The notes: generated by a model from the letters alone, not told the origin. A DNA stretch of 58,053 nucleotides from Clostridia bacterium (GCA_017451505.1 JAFTOF010000001.1:1-58053), one strand, 5' to 3'. Shown: positions 18,376-25,797, counted from the stretch's first letter. Made by a program: numbers and translations.

Positions 18376-19200
18376 TTAAAGCTTTTTCTGAAGAATATCA
18401 TAAAAATTCAGTTCTTTGTTACAAGCAAGTCGGGTTATGTGCTCGGATTTTTCCACCGTTATGTAATCTGCGTTTTTGAGCGACTCGAAAATTTGCCCAT
18501 CTATTGCAAGCTCTGCATTAGCGTTGTATTCTATTTTGATTTTTTCAGGGGGAAGAACAATGCTTCTCGCACGAAGCATGTGGGGACAGATGGGAGTAAT
18601 TAGCATCGTGTCGGCATCTGGGGAAATAACAGGACCGCCTGCAGATAAGGAATAAGCGGTAGAGCCTGTAGGAGTTGCTATAATCATACCATCGGCTCTG
18701 TATGCACAGACTGTTTTTTCATTGCAGTATGCAGTAAAATCCATAAGCCTTGAATTTGACTTGCGTGATACAACAATCTCGTTCAATGCGTGATAGACTG
18801 ACGCTTCTTTTCCGTCTGTTACAACACTTGCACGAAGCATAAAACGATTTTCAAAGTGAATGTTATCACTTAGCAAAAGTTCTGCCGCTTCCTTTAGGTT
18901 ATTACTTTCAAAGGTTGAAAGATAACCAAGATTGCCAATGTTTATCCCTAAAAGGATTGTGCCAAAGGGAGCACATCTTTTGGCGGTGGAAATAATTGTG
19001 CCGTCACCGCCCAGTACTGCCGCAACGGAGCATATGGAAAAAAGCTCCTCATCAGGCTTGTATGTCAATAGAGGCAGTTTTTCAAATCCTGTCTTGTCGG
19101 TGTATAATTCCGCCTTGCCTGAAAGCATTGATATAAGCTTAGTTGCAATTTCCAATGCATTGATTTTATCAAAATTAACTATAAGTGCAATCTTTTTCAA
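18376..19200 (-). CDS. nadK: NAD kinase
   Basis: 274 aa from a TTG start at 19200, which lies 6 bases after AAGGAAGTGA. The in-frame ATG at 19227 is less likely because that binding site would then sit inside the gene. The enzyme makes NADP from NAD. Signatures: LGGDGTII (GGDG motif), GINIGNLGYLS, the conserved NE region (ALNEIVVSR), and TPTGSTAYSLSAGGP. First gene of the nadK-argR-recN-rseC-HAD run. Confidence 0.94.
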   Translation of the reverse strand: MKKIALIVNFDKINALEIATKLISMLSGKAELYTDKTGFEKLPLLTYKPDEELFSICSVAAVLGGDGTIISTAKRCAPFGTILLGINIGNLGYLSTFESNNLKEAAELLLSDNIHFENRFMLRASVVTDGKEASVYHALNEIVVSRKSNSRLMDFTAYCNEKTVCAYRADGMIIATPTGSTAYSLSAGGPVISPDADTMLITPICPHMLRARSIVLPPEKIKIEYNANAELAIDGQIFESLKNADYITVEKSEHITRLACNKELNFYDILQKKL

Positions 19201-19235
19201 AAAAATCACTTCCTTATATATTTGCATTCCGTATA

Positions 19236-19264
19236 ATTATACATCATTTTTGAATAAAGGTCAA
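19236..19264 (-). promoter_or_regulatory. Promoter of the nadK-argR-recN operon
   Basis: Minus strand TTGACC, 17 bases, TATAAT, about 35 bases upstream of the nadK start. Confidence 0.8.
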
Positions 19265-19324
19265 TAAAATAAGTTTTTTTATGTCAAAAAATCAGCCTAT
19301 AGATTTTTTGCCCGATTTCTAAGA

Positions 19325-19774
19325 AAAAAAGAGACATCCTTGCGGACATCTCTTCTTGTTTTGGTGAGCCATCGGAGAACAGATGCTTCGCATCTTTCTT
19401 GCTTGACGACCGCAAACTTTGTTTGCAGTACCCGTCTTCGCACCAACTTCGCTAAAAACGGTTACCAACCGTTTTCTTAACGCTCGTTGCCCTCTCAGGG
19501 TTCGAATCTCCTCTAATCTGTAAGCAAAACAAAAAGAGACATCCTTGCGGACATCTCTTCTTGTTTTGGTGAGCCATCGGAGAACAGATGCTTCGCATCT
19601 TTCTTGCTTGACGACCGCAAACTTTGTTTGCAGTACCCGTCTTCGCACCAACTTCGCTAAAAACGGTCATCAACCGTTTTCTAAACGCTCGTTGCCCTCT
19701 CAGGGTTCGAATCTCCTCTAATCTGTAGGTAAAACAAAAAAAGAGACATCCTTGCGGACATCTCTTTTTTGTTT
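19325..19774 (-). repeat. Tandem array of about 206-bp units built on the tRNA-Lys 3' tail
   Basis: Two full units (terminator hairpins start at 19331 and 19536) and the terminator part of a third (19743) repeat with a 205-207-bp period. Read on the minus strand, each unit has an inverted tRNA T-arm (GGAGATTCGAACCC), small hairpins around AAAACGG..., GCAAAC-TTT-GTTTGC and AGATGC-GAA-GCATCT, then 17 bases identical to the end of tRNA-Lys (TCTCCGATGGCTCACCA), then an AGAGATGTCC...GGATGTCTCT terminator. In the third unit the tRNA tail is the prophage attL. The one visible loop difference (GGTTACCAACC versus GGTCATCAACC) keeps the stem ends. ORFs here are spurious. Confidence 0.85.
19738..19770 (-). 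terminator. Original tRNA-Lys terminator, now outside attL
   Basis: Minus strand AGAGATGTCC, GCAA loop, GGATGTCTCT and T-run (with two G-U pairs). It directly follows the CCA end stranded at attL, so it probably ended tRNA-Lys transcription before phage insertion. The same hairpin is repeated at 19331 and 19536. Confidence 0.8.
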
Positions 19775-19820
19775 TGGTGAGCCATCGGAGATTCGAACCC
19801 CGGACAACTTGATTAAAAGT
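19775..19820 (-). other. attL: 46-bp copy of the tRNA-Lys 3' end
   Basis: Identical over 46 bases to 57592-57637. It contains the CCA end, acceptor, T-arm and variable region up to the anticodon loop of tRNA-Lys, and then diverges. It is the left boundary of the prophage. Confidence 0.95.
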
Positions 19821-19858
19821 GAATATAAAAGCCTTTAATAATACGGGATTGAAGAAAA

Positions 19859-19880
19859 ATGACAAAGACGAGACAAAATT
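19859..19880 (+). promoter_or_regulatory. Candidate arm-type integrase sites, left arm
   Basis: ATGACAAAGAC and GAGACAAAATT are 11 bases apart, in tandem, 39 bases inside attL and touching the integrase stop codon. They match the TTGACAAAGAT pair inside attR. Confidence 0.6.
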
Positions 19881-20934
19881 ACAAGAAGTTATGTGACATA
19901 TACTGATTGATTTTATCTACACTCTTAATCGTCATTTCGTCGGCGAAGTCGGTATAGATATTCATTGTGGTTCTGATGTCGGCGTGGCGAAGAAGACGCT
20001 GGGCCGTTTTAACATCTACGCCTGCTTTGTACAATAGTTTGGCATATGCGTGGCGTAGCTGATGCATATTAATGTTGTGACCGATTGCCTTACAGTATTT
20101 TTTCCATCGCTTATTGAGCTGAGTTTCCGAGAGAGGCTTCTCTTTTCCGAAGATAAAATCATCAGGGTGCATATCCTTGACCATATCGAAGAGCAGCGGT
20201 TTCAGAATTGCCAGAAGCGGCATATCATTTTCACTGCTTAAAGTTTTTGCGGTTTCTTTGACGTGTGCCTGATTGTGAATAAATTCTACTGTCTGCTTGT
20301 AGTAGATTATATTATTGTCAAAGTCTATCTGCTTTTTCTGAATGGCGGCAAGCTCGCCGCGACGGTACCCGGTACACAGAAGACACATTGCCCACATACC
20401 CCATTCTACAGATGTTGCACTTTGGGTAATGGTTTCGATTATAACATCATCGGGTGATTTTACTTTTTTCTTTGTTGCCGTGCGAGGTATTCTGAGGGCT
20501 CGACGGAAATCTGTAAGCGAAAGGTCCTGCCGCATCGCATAGGTGAGAACCATCCCGAAAACGGTTTTTGCTTTGTGAATAGCGGAATAGCTATACTTTT
20601 GTCTTGCCATATCGTCGAGCAGGGATTGTACCATCGAAGCGGATATATCCTCTATATTCTTGTCGTAAAATGCGGTGAGGTGCTTAAGTGCATGCACGTA
20701 GCCTTGGTGAGTGGAGTAACTGACGGTGTCTTCGTGGGAATCAAGCATCTGCTCGGCAAGCTTGAGAAAGTTGTGCTTCCGGGCGTAGAGGTCGCTTTGG
20801 TAAGTTAGCATCTGCTGCTGAATATCCTTGAGGGCTTTTTTATCGTTTGACTCTTTACTGTAGAATGTTTTTGACTTGCCGTCAATAACTACTGTTTGCA
20901 TTGCTCTGCCATCTTTGCGGCGTGTAATTCCCAA
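19879..20934 (-). CDS. int: Phage tyrosine-recombinase integrase
   Basis: 351 aa from a TTG start at 20934, placed about 8 bases after AAGGAGG; the GTG at 20943 overlaps that binding site and is unlikely. It catalyses recombination between attP and the tRNA-Lys attB. An N-terminal AP2-like arm-binding region is followed by a SAM-like core-binding domain (about 50-140) and the catalytic domain. Catalytic residues seen: Arg in CTGYRRGEL, HxxR in HQLRHAYA, His in LLRHADIRTT and Tyr in MNIYTDF. Located right at attL. Confidence 0.95.
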   Translation of the reverse strand: MGITRRKDGRAMQTVVIDGKSKTFYSKESNDKKALKDIQQQMLTYQSDLYARKHNFLKLAEQMLDSHEDTVSYSTHQGYVHALKHLTAFYDKNIEDISASMVQSLLDDMARQKYSYSAIHKAKTVFGMVLTYAMRQDLSLTDFRRALRIPRTATKKKVKSPDDVIIETITQSATSVEWGMWAMCLLCTGYRRGELAAIQKKQIDFDNNIIYYKQTVEFIHNQAHVKETAKTLSSENDMPLLAILKPLLFDMVKDMHPDDFIFGKEKPLSETQLNKRWKKYCKAIGHNINMHQLRHAYAKLLYKAGVDVKTAQRLLRHADIRTTMNIYTDFADEMTIKSVDKINQYMSHNFL

Positions 20935-20947
20935 TAATAACACCTCC

Positions 20948-20976
20948 TTGATTAGTTACGAATAATGTGATAAAAT
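20948..20976 (+). promoter_or_regulatory. Promoter of a candidate small RNA
   Basis: TTGATT, 17 bases, TAAAAT on the plus strand. The -35 overlaps the integrase ribosome binding site on the opposite strand. Confidence 0.6.
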
Positions 20977-20982
20977 AGATGT

Positions 20983-21047
20983 GGGTCGAAAGAGACCCAC
21001 ACATACCCCTGACTCCTGCAGCGGTGAAACGCTGTGGGAGTTTTTTG
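20983..21047 (+). ncRNA. Candidate small RNA between int and hicA
   Basis: A plus-strand unit of about 65 bases follows a promoter-like sequence. It has a first hairpin (GTGGGTC, GAAAGA loop, GACCCAC), a short linker (ACATACCCCTG), then a 12-bp stem (ACTCCTGCAGCG with CGCTGTGGGAGT, two G-U pairs) followed by TTTTTT. This is promoter, structured body and terminator in one compact unit with no ORF. It runs opposite to the flanking minus-strand genes. It could be a phage regulatory RNA or an antisense control of the int leader. The terminator alone is a simpler alternative reading. Confidence 0.55.
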
Positions 21048-21057
21048 TTTTTGTAGA

Positions 21058-21276
21058 TTAAAGTGAGAGAAGAAAATCCTCTAAGCTGATACCTGATTGA
21101 TTAAGAATGCTTTTGAAGGTTCCGCGAGCTACCTCGTCGTGGTTAGGTACGATTACAACATGATAGCCGTCGGAATACTTGATATGGCTTCCTTTTTGAC
21201 TGACAAAGCGGAAATTGAATTTTTCAAGGACACGGATAATTTCTTTCGGTGTGAGAATCGGATATTTGGAACCCAT
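21058..21276 (-). CDS. hicA: HicA-type toxin (mRNA interferase)
   Basis: 72 aa, typical HicA length. Double-stranded-RNA-binding-like fold with the catalytic His in GSHIKYSDG and the pattern VVIVPNHDEVARGTFKSILNQ. HicA cleaves mRNA when freed from HicB. The start overlaps the last base of hicB. Sited next to the integrase, where it would stabilise the prophage. Confidence 0.88.
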   Translation of the reverse strand: MGSKYPILTPKEIIRVLEKFNFRFVSQKGSHIKYSDGYHVVIVPNHDEVARGTFKSILNQSGISLEDFLLSL

Positions 21277-21482
21277 CAGATTGCAACCTCCATTGTGGTA
21301 ACAAATATGCTTGTTTCGGAAAGGGTAGGCGTATTGTCCTCAAAATAGAGGGAAAGAGCTTCTTTTAAATTATCAATGCTTTCGTCAAGTGTTTTTCCCT
21401 GTGATGCAACGCCTGTAGCAACGTCGGTTGCAACATACCAGGAATCCTCTTTCTGAATTACAACTGTACATTTAACTGACAT
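21276..21482 (-). CDS. hicB: HicB-type antitoxin
   Basis: 68 aa with the HicB beta-alpha-beta fold (VVIQKEDSWYVATD, GVASQGKTLDESIDNLKEALSLY). It lacks the C-terminal HTH or RHH seen in longer HicB proteins, so autoregulation may be weak or need a partner. The antitoxin-first order and 1-base overlap with hicA support the module. Confidence 0.87.
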   Translation of the reverse strand: MSVKCTVVIQKEDSWYVATDVATGVASQGKTLDESIDNLKEALSLYFEDNTPTLSETSIFVTTMEVAI

Positions 21483-21511
21483 AATGATACCTCCAATATA
21501 GATTTATAGTT

Positions 21512-21540
21512 ATTATATGCTGAAGAAATTATTTGATTAA
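21512..21540 (-). promoter_or_regulatory. Promoter of hicBA
   Basis: Minus strand TTAATC, 17 bases, TATAAT, then GGAGG before the hicB start. Confidence 0.5.
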
Positions 21541-21557
21541 TAATGGGGTGTGGCTTG

Positions 21558-22292
21558 TCAACCGTTATCCGGATAGAGTGAATTCATCAGCTTGGTTTTG
21601 TTAGTGGCATAGAGTTCAAGCGTATTATAGTCATATTCAGACAGAATATAAGATTGGACGTTGTCGTATATTTTTCGATAGTGGTCGTAGGTGTAAGTTT
21701 TGTTCAAATACCCAAGTGTTACGTCAACAAGTTCATAAATTTTTTGCTGAGCTTCTTTTGATAGGGTAAGACATTGATTTGGTTCGAACGGCAGTGATTC
21801 CATTGTCTTTCCTAAATAAGCTTTATTATAATAATTGACTAATCTTTCTAAGTCTATCAAAGCGTGCGGAACGAGATAGTCTTTGTTTATGGTAAGATTG
21901 GCAACCAATTCATGTGTTCTTCCTGAAACCTCGTAATCATAGGTCATATTGCAGAGCCTCAGTGTTGAGTGAAGGTTTTGGCGTATTAACTCGGTTTCGT
22001 TAAGAATATTTATTCCAAGCTCAAACAACAAAGCATTAGCTGAAGCGTTAGCAATTCTAACTTCTTGCTTGTCAGCGTTCCACTCTACCGTTAAGCCACT
22101 GCCTTCACCAATTTTACGCAGCGGAATATATGTGTTACCGTTTAAATTAAGTACAGGCAAACTCCCAACGTCTAACTGCAAACCATTAACTATAATCGGA
22201 TAATAAACCTGCGTGCAGGTGAAGTCCGTAGCCAATGTAGAATAAGGCGAAGCAACAACCAATATAAGAATGAGAGCTATAATCTTTTTCAT
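21558..22292 (-). CDS. Secreted stalk-domain protein, prophage-borne (copy 2)
   Basis: 244 aa with a signal peptide (MKKIIALILILVVASPYSTL). Residues about 35-80 form a copper-amine-oxidase N-terminal-like stalk motif (YIPLRKIGEGSGLTVEWNADKQEVRIAN). The helical remainder is unrecognised. It is a diverged paralog of the protein just upstream (20-base gap). In the lysogeny arm, so expected in the lysogen; a surface role such as superinfection exclusion is a guess. Confidence 0.7.
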   Translation of the reverse strand: MKKIIALILILVVASPYSTLATDFTCTQVYYPIIVNGLQLDVGSLPVLNLNGNTYIPLRKIGEGSGLTVEWNADKQEVRIANASANALLFELGINILNETELIRQNLHSTLRLCNMTYDYEVSGRTHELVANLTINKDYLVPHALIDLERLVNYYNKAYLGKTMESLPFEPNQCLTLSKEAQQKIYELVDVTLGYLNKTYTYDHYRKIYDNVQSYILSEYDYNTLELYATNKTKLMNSLYPDNG

Positions 22293-22312
22293 ACAAATAA
22301 TCCCCTTTGTTT

Positions 22313-23041
22313 TTAATATTCAAGACATGGACCGAGAAGTTCATAAAGTATATCGTCTATATCAGTATTAACGCCGCCAACGATATTCTCGGCGTTATTT
22401 GAGTATGTATCACTGTAAGTATTCCAAACGCCTTGTGCATATTCAAAAGAATAGATACCGTTTGTATAACCGATAGTTACATTGGCAATTTTTCTTAGAG
22501 CTTCTCCTGCGATGTTTACGTATGCGAGCCTATTGGTTATATCAATATAATCTTCATCACTTACTTCTAAACCATAAATTTCCGACAATGCATTGAGTAA
22601 AATGTTAATTTGCTTAATCTTAGACGGAATTAATGTATCTAATGAATAATTGATAAATTGTGTATAGGTTGAGTCGCCCTCTGTCATTGCATCATAGCAA
22701 TTCATCTGACAAAGAAGTAATTCGTTTCGAGTTTCTTTTAAGAGATTATAAATCGTAGTAACAATCATACAATACTGAAAATAATTGCTTTCGCCGTTAT
22801 AAATTTCTGCCGTACGGTTTTTTTCATCCCATTCTACTGTTAAACCGCTACCTTCTCCTATTTTTCGCATAGGTATATAGGTGTTTCCGTTATAATTCAA
22901 AGCCGGAAGATCCCCTTTTTCCATTTCGACACCATTTACATAAATAGGGTAATTAACTTCCGTGCACACATATTCCGTTGCTGTAACTACGTAAGGCAAT
23001 AACACCAATACTGCTAATAATAATGCTGTGATTTTTTTCAT
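22313..23041 (-). CDS. Secreted stalk-domain protein, prophage-borne (copy 1)
   Basis: 242 aa, signal peptide ending near TATE. The stalk motif YIPMRKIGEGSGLTVEWDEKNRTAEIYNG is almost the same as in copy 2, while the helical C-terminal parts differ strongly. The conserved domain plus divergent tail suggests a shared anchor or ligand-binding base with a variable effector part. Possibly acquired from the host, which has three genes with related stalk domains at 4129, 5482 and 7107. Function unknown. Confidence 0.7.
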   Translation of the reverse strand: MKKITALLLAVLVLLPYVVTATEYVCTEVNYPIYVNGVEMEKGDLPALNYNGNTYIPMRKIGEGSGLTVEWDEKNRTAEIYNGESNYFQYCMIVTTIYNLLKETRNELLLCQMNCYDAMTEGDSTYTQFINYSLDTLIPSKIKQINILLNALSEIYGLEVSDEDYIDITNRLAYVNIAGEALRKIANVTIGYTNGIYSFEYAQGVWNTYSDTYSNNAENIVGGVNTDIDDILYELLGPCLEY

Positions 23042-23072
23042 TGTAAAACTCCTTTAAATTTATAAATTTTAT

Positions 23073-23459
23073 TTAAAACATATCCTTGTTTTTATATTCG
23101 GAAATATCAAGCTCTCTTTTATTGCCGTAACGACAATCGCCATAACCTTGAATATATCCGTCGTATGCCCCTTCCCAATAGGAGTCAAACATATCATCCT
23201 CGTCGAAAATATCATCTTCTTCAAAAACAGCATCTCTGTATATAAGCACATCATCATATATGAGATTTTCGATTTCATTCTGAACATGGTCACAATTGCC
23301 ATCGCAACTATCAATGTGTTCTTCGTAGTTCCCATATTCCTCTTGTGCAGCGGCATAACCTTCGTTATAGGCTTTTCTTTCGGCTTTTCCGCTTGCCAAA
23401 GAGAAAACAACGATTAAAATTATAAAAAATATCAAAGAACCATCAGATTTTGTTTTCAT
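23073..23459 (-). CDS. Small membrane-anchored acidic protein, unknown
   Basis: 128 aa. One N-terminal hydrophobic helix (LIFFIILIVVFSLASG), then a strongly acidic region (FEEDDIFDEDDMFDS) and Gly/Tyr-rich repeats (EGYAAAQEEYG, EGAYDGYIQGYGDC). The second part resembles bacterial coil-glycine proteins of unknown role. It lies between the protease and the stalk-domain genes in the lysogeny arm. No function assigned. Confidence 0.6.
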   Translation of the reverse strand: MKTKSDGSLIFFIILIVVFSLASGKAERKAYNEGYAAAQEEYGNYEEHIDSCDGNCDHVQNEIENLIYDDVLIYRDAVFEEDDIFDEDDMFDSYWEGAYDGYIQGYGDCRYGNKRELDISEYKNKDMF

Positions 23460-23493
23460 ATTAAAGACACCCTTTAAAATTATTTGAATTAGT

Positions 23494-23529
23494 ATAACAA
23501 AATAACAACCCGATTTAGTATTTTGTTAT
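23494..23529. repeat. Perfect 10-bp inverted repeat in the lysogeny arm
   Basis: ATAACAAAAT and ATTTTGTTAT with a 16-base spacer, between the ImmA-like gene and the 128-aa gene. There is no T-run, so it is more likely a binding site or RNA-processing hairpin than a terminator. Confidence 0.5.
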
Positions 23530-23539
23530 GTGTTAAGTG

Positions 23540-24178
23540 TTACGGGTTGCAAATTTTGCAGGGAGAGAGAAGCTTTTGTGCCTCTAAAAGTTCCATATAA
23601 GCGGTAGGACATCCGGAAATGGTTCCGCAGGTTTCACGGTGATAACAATCTCCGGTGGAGGTAATGACAACGTGCTCGAAATGCTCCTCCCGTGGATAAT
23701 TATTTATCGGCACGTTGGTTTTGGTTGAAAAAGTAAGTTGAAACATACATGCAGCGGTTATAACTGCAAAAAGCAATAACAATACAGGGGTGACAGGCTT
23801 ACGTTTCTTATTTAAAACGAAATAAACAAAGGCATCGGCATCGATGTCAAGAAGAATTCTGTTATGCGTACTGAGACGTTCGTAATCCAGATGTTTAAGC
23901 TCTATATGCCCGACTTCGTGAAGCAAAACGTAGAGCTTATCTTCAACGGAAAGCATGTTATTTATGAATATTATTTTAGCTGTTCCGACATATGTGAATG
24001 CCTTTGAGGTTTTCGCCTTTTCTGTTTGCCCGTACCGTGCAAGCTCATTGTCACCTGCAGCGGTGTTAAAAAAAATAGTTTCATATCCGAGCTTTTTAAG
24101 ATGTTTTTCTACAATTTCAAATTCGATTTTACCATTAATGGATTTATAAAACTTATTAGCAGCCGTTTCGATTTTCAA
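23540..24178 (-). CDS. ImmA/IrrE-type metallopeptidase with membrane anchor
   Basis: 212 aa. The N-terminal zinc peptidase has YVLLHEVGHIELKH (HExxH) near residue 90, with a downstream acidic DIDADAFVYF motif. A membrane helix (about 130-150) and a C-terminal part with CYHRETCGTISGC and CKICNP follow. In ICEBs1-like systems ImmA cleaves the immunity repressor to start induction. Here it lies 50 bases downstream of the CI-like repressor, the expected partner. Membrane anchoring is less usual and could mean external signal input. Confidence 0.8.
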   Translation of the reverse strand: MKIETAANKFYKSINGKIEFEIVEKHLKKLGYETIFFNTAAGDNELARYGQTEKAKTSKAFTYVGTAKIIFINNMLSVEDKLYVLLHEVGHIELKHLDYERLSTHNRILLDIDADAFVYFVLNKKRKPVTPVLLLLFAVITAACMFQLTFSTKTNVPINNYPREEHFEHVVITSTGDCYHRETCGTISGCPTAYMELLEAQKLLSPCKICNP

Positions 24179-24228
24179 AAAAAAGTCATTCCTTTCGAAT
24201 CGGGCTGCTATTTTGTTATCGTGGAGTA

Positions 24229-24681
24229 TTAAGTGGTTTTTTCTTTGACAGGAGGTTGAGTGTCCTCTGTGCCGTCAGCACCGTATGCGGCAATCTTGTA
24301 GGAAGCTTCCTTCGGGAAGTGAAGAGGCTTATTACTTTTTATATATCGACCTGATGAAACAAGGTCGATTGAATTGTCAAGGAGTTTTTCTTGACCTTCC
24401 TCATTGAGCTGACGATAGTTTTCGATGAGTTGTAGCTCAAAAGGAGAGAGGGAATCTGTAGAAATAGCGGTGTCGGCACACGTCAGATAATCAATTGATA
24501 CGTTAAAGAATTTAGCAAGATTTATAACAACCGTGTAAATAGGCTCCTGTGTTCCGTTCTCGTAACGGCTTAGTGTGCTTTTGTTCATCTTTGTATTATA
24601 TCTCTTGTTGTACAGTTCAATAAAACTATCCATGGAAAGAGCTTTTTCCTCTCGCAATGCTTTTAATCTTTTTGAAAACAT
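24229..24681 (-). CDS. CI-like phage repressor (XRE-family HTH)
   Basis: 150 aa from the ATG at 24681, which follows GGAGGTGATAAC; the longer frame would start upstream of that site. HTH at about 5-65 (FSKRLKALREEKALSMDSFIELYNKRYN, NKSTLSRYENGTQEPIYTVVINLAKFFNVSIDYL). The C-terminal tail lacks a LexA-type peptidase, which fits cleavage by the neighbouring ImmA. It maintains lysogeny by binding the divergent promoter region. Confidence 0.85.
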   Translation of the reverse strand: MFSKRLKALREEKALSMDSFIELYNKRYNTKMNKSTLSRYENGTQEPIYTVVINLAKFFNVSIDYLTCADTAISTDSLSPFELQLIENYRQLNEEGQEKLLDNSIDLVSSGRYIKSNKPLHFPKEASYKIAAYGADGTEDTQPPVKEKTT

Positions 24682-24702
24682 TGTTATCACCTCCGCAACA
24701 CA

Positions 24703-24731
24703 ATAATAGCACGGAAACACGTAGTTTACAA
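24703..24731 (-). promoter_or_regulatory. Repressor promoter with embedded operator
   Basis: Minus strand TTGTAA, 17 bases, TATTAT. The spacer contains the 12-bp site ACGTGTTTCCGT (24711-24722, minus strand), an ACG-N6-CGT dyad. Confidence 0.7.
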
Positions 24732-24783
24732 GCATTTTTTTAAAATAAATTGAAAAAAATATAAGAAAATTTTAAAATTGTTA

Positions 24784-24812
24784 TTGACAAAGCAACAAAA
24801 ACGTGTTATCGT
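24784..24812 (+). promoter_or_regulatory. Early lytic promoter with operator
   Basis: TTGACA, 17 bases, TATCGT. The matching operator ACGTGTTATCGT (24801-24812) overlaps the -10. AAGCAACAAAA is directly repeated at both sides of the operator. Confidence 0.75.
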
Positions 24813-24839
24813 AAAAGCAACAAAAGGAGGTGCGGAACT

Positions 24840-25055
24840 ATGAAAAAAGTACATGAACCATACCACAAGCTTAAGAATTGGTTGAGAGAAAACAGGGTTC
24901 CATATCGCGAAATTGCTGATTTTTTAGGGCTTACAATACCGACAGTAGCAGCTAAGATAAATGGAGATTCAGATTTCTATCTGTCAGAAGTACAGGCATT
25001 AAGGCGAAAGTATGGGCTTTCTGCCGATTATTTTTATACCGGGACTGTTGCTTAA
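24840..25055 (+). CDS. Cro-like small HTH regulator
   Basis: 71 aa with an XRE-like HTH (YHKLKNWLRENRVPYREIADFLGLTIPTVAAKING, then YLSEVQALRRKYGLSADYFYTG). It is the first gene of the rightward early operon, divergent from the repressor, with a strong AAAGGAGGTG site. Position and size indicate the lytic-switch antagonist. Confidence 0.82.
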   Translation: MKKVHEPYHKLKNWLRENRVPYREIADFLGLTIPTVAAKINGDSDFYLSEVQALRRKYGLSADYFYTGTVA

Positions 25056-25091
25056 ACGATAACAAAGTAAAAAAAGAAAGGGGGGAGTGAA

Positions 25092-25244
25092 GTGGGTAGT
25101 GAAAAGAAAAAAGCTCCCTTATCATATAAGGAAGCGTGGGAAAGAAGAAGGGCGGAATATTGGTTTTCGGTTGCAAAGTTTCTTTTGTCATTAACAGGCG
25201 GAATTATTGGTGCAATTATAGCCTTTTTATTATTGGGTGATTAA
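25092..25244 (+). CDS. Small single-pass membrane protein, unknown
   Basis: 50 aa from GTG, with AAGGGGGGAG ahead. Charged N-terminus (SEKKKAPLSYKEAWERRR), then one hydrophobic helix (LLSLTGGIIGAIIAFLLLG). Typical of the small membrane proteins after cro in clostridial prophages. Function unknown. Confidence 0.6.
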   Translation: MGSEKKKAPLSYKEAWERRRAEYWFSVAKFLLSLTGGIIGAIIAFLLLGD

Positions 25245-25267
25245 CCAAAATATTATAGAGGAGGTGA

Positions 25268-25360
25268 GTGGCGGTGAAGAAGTTGCCATGGTGGGCTTGG
25301 GTACCGCAAACTGTCATTAGCATAATAATAATTATTATTTCTTTATGTAGGCTAAGATAG
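25268..25360 (+). CDS. Very small hydrophobic protein, tentative
   Basis: 30 aa from GTG at 25268 (or 25274), with AGGAGG in front. One membrane helix with a run of Ile. Its 3' end overlaps the convergent gene at 25335. Supported only by the binding site and composition. Confidence 0.4.
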   Translation: MAVKKLPWWAWVPQTVISIIIIIISLCRLR

Positions 25361-25712
25361 CCACTATTAGTGCTGCTATTGAAATTAAGTTAGAAACTAT
25401 AAGAGGAATCCAAAAACGTCTGCTTTGCGTCCTTCGCTCGGCGTGTTCGCATTCGGTTTCGAGGTAAACTTTGGATTTTTTTATCTCTTGGTTGTTGTGA
25501 ATGGGTTCGATATTAGTTATGTAATAACGTTCTTCATTTTCGGATTCGCCATACTCTGTCTTTTCCTTGACAATAAGTAAGCTTCCCCGTTGGAACTTGG
25601 GGGAATTACGTAGAATGGCGTATCTATTGCCGTTATTATCATTGAAAAACTTTCCCGTTAAAGGGAATGAGCCGCTTTTAATTTTGGATACATAAAAATA
25701 GTAATCGTTCAT
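25335..25712 (-). CDS. Membrane protein with C-terminal anchor, unknown
   Basis: 125 aa. A soluble N-terminal part with several beta strands (SFPLTGKFFNDNNGNRYAIL, GSLLIVKEKTEYG) may be a small beta-barrel, followed by a basic stretch and one C-terminal helix (ISIAALIVAILAYIKK). It is the only minus-strand gene inside the early region, so it is probably expressed in the lysogen; a moron or exclusion protein is possible. Confidence 0.6.
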   Translation of the reverse strand: MNDYYFYVSKIKSGSFPLTGKFFNDNNGNRYAILRNSPKFQRGSLLIVKEKTEYGESENEERYYITNIEPIHNNQEIKKSKVYLETECEHAERRTQSRRFWIPLIVSNLISIAALIVAILAYIKK

Positions 25713-25797
25713 TTATAATCATTCCTTTCGGGGTGATTATAGCACAAATAGAAAAGCATGTCAAAAAGACAAAGTAAAAAGAAAGGGGTATGTGTAA

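Noticed and set aside
19319-19865. Open frames of 110 and 137 codons with repeated amino-acid blocks in the tRNA-tail array
   Set aside because: They are read through the non-coding repeat units and terminators, have no ribosome binding site, and contain translated tRNA tail sequence.
20935-20943. GTG start for the integrase at 20943
   Set aside because: The codon overlaps the AAGGAGGTG ribosome binding site; TTG at 20934 has correct spacing.
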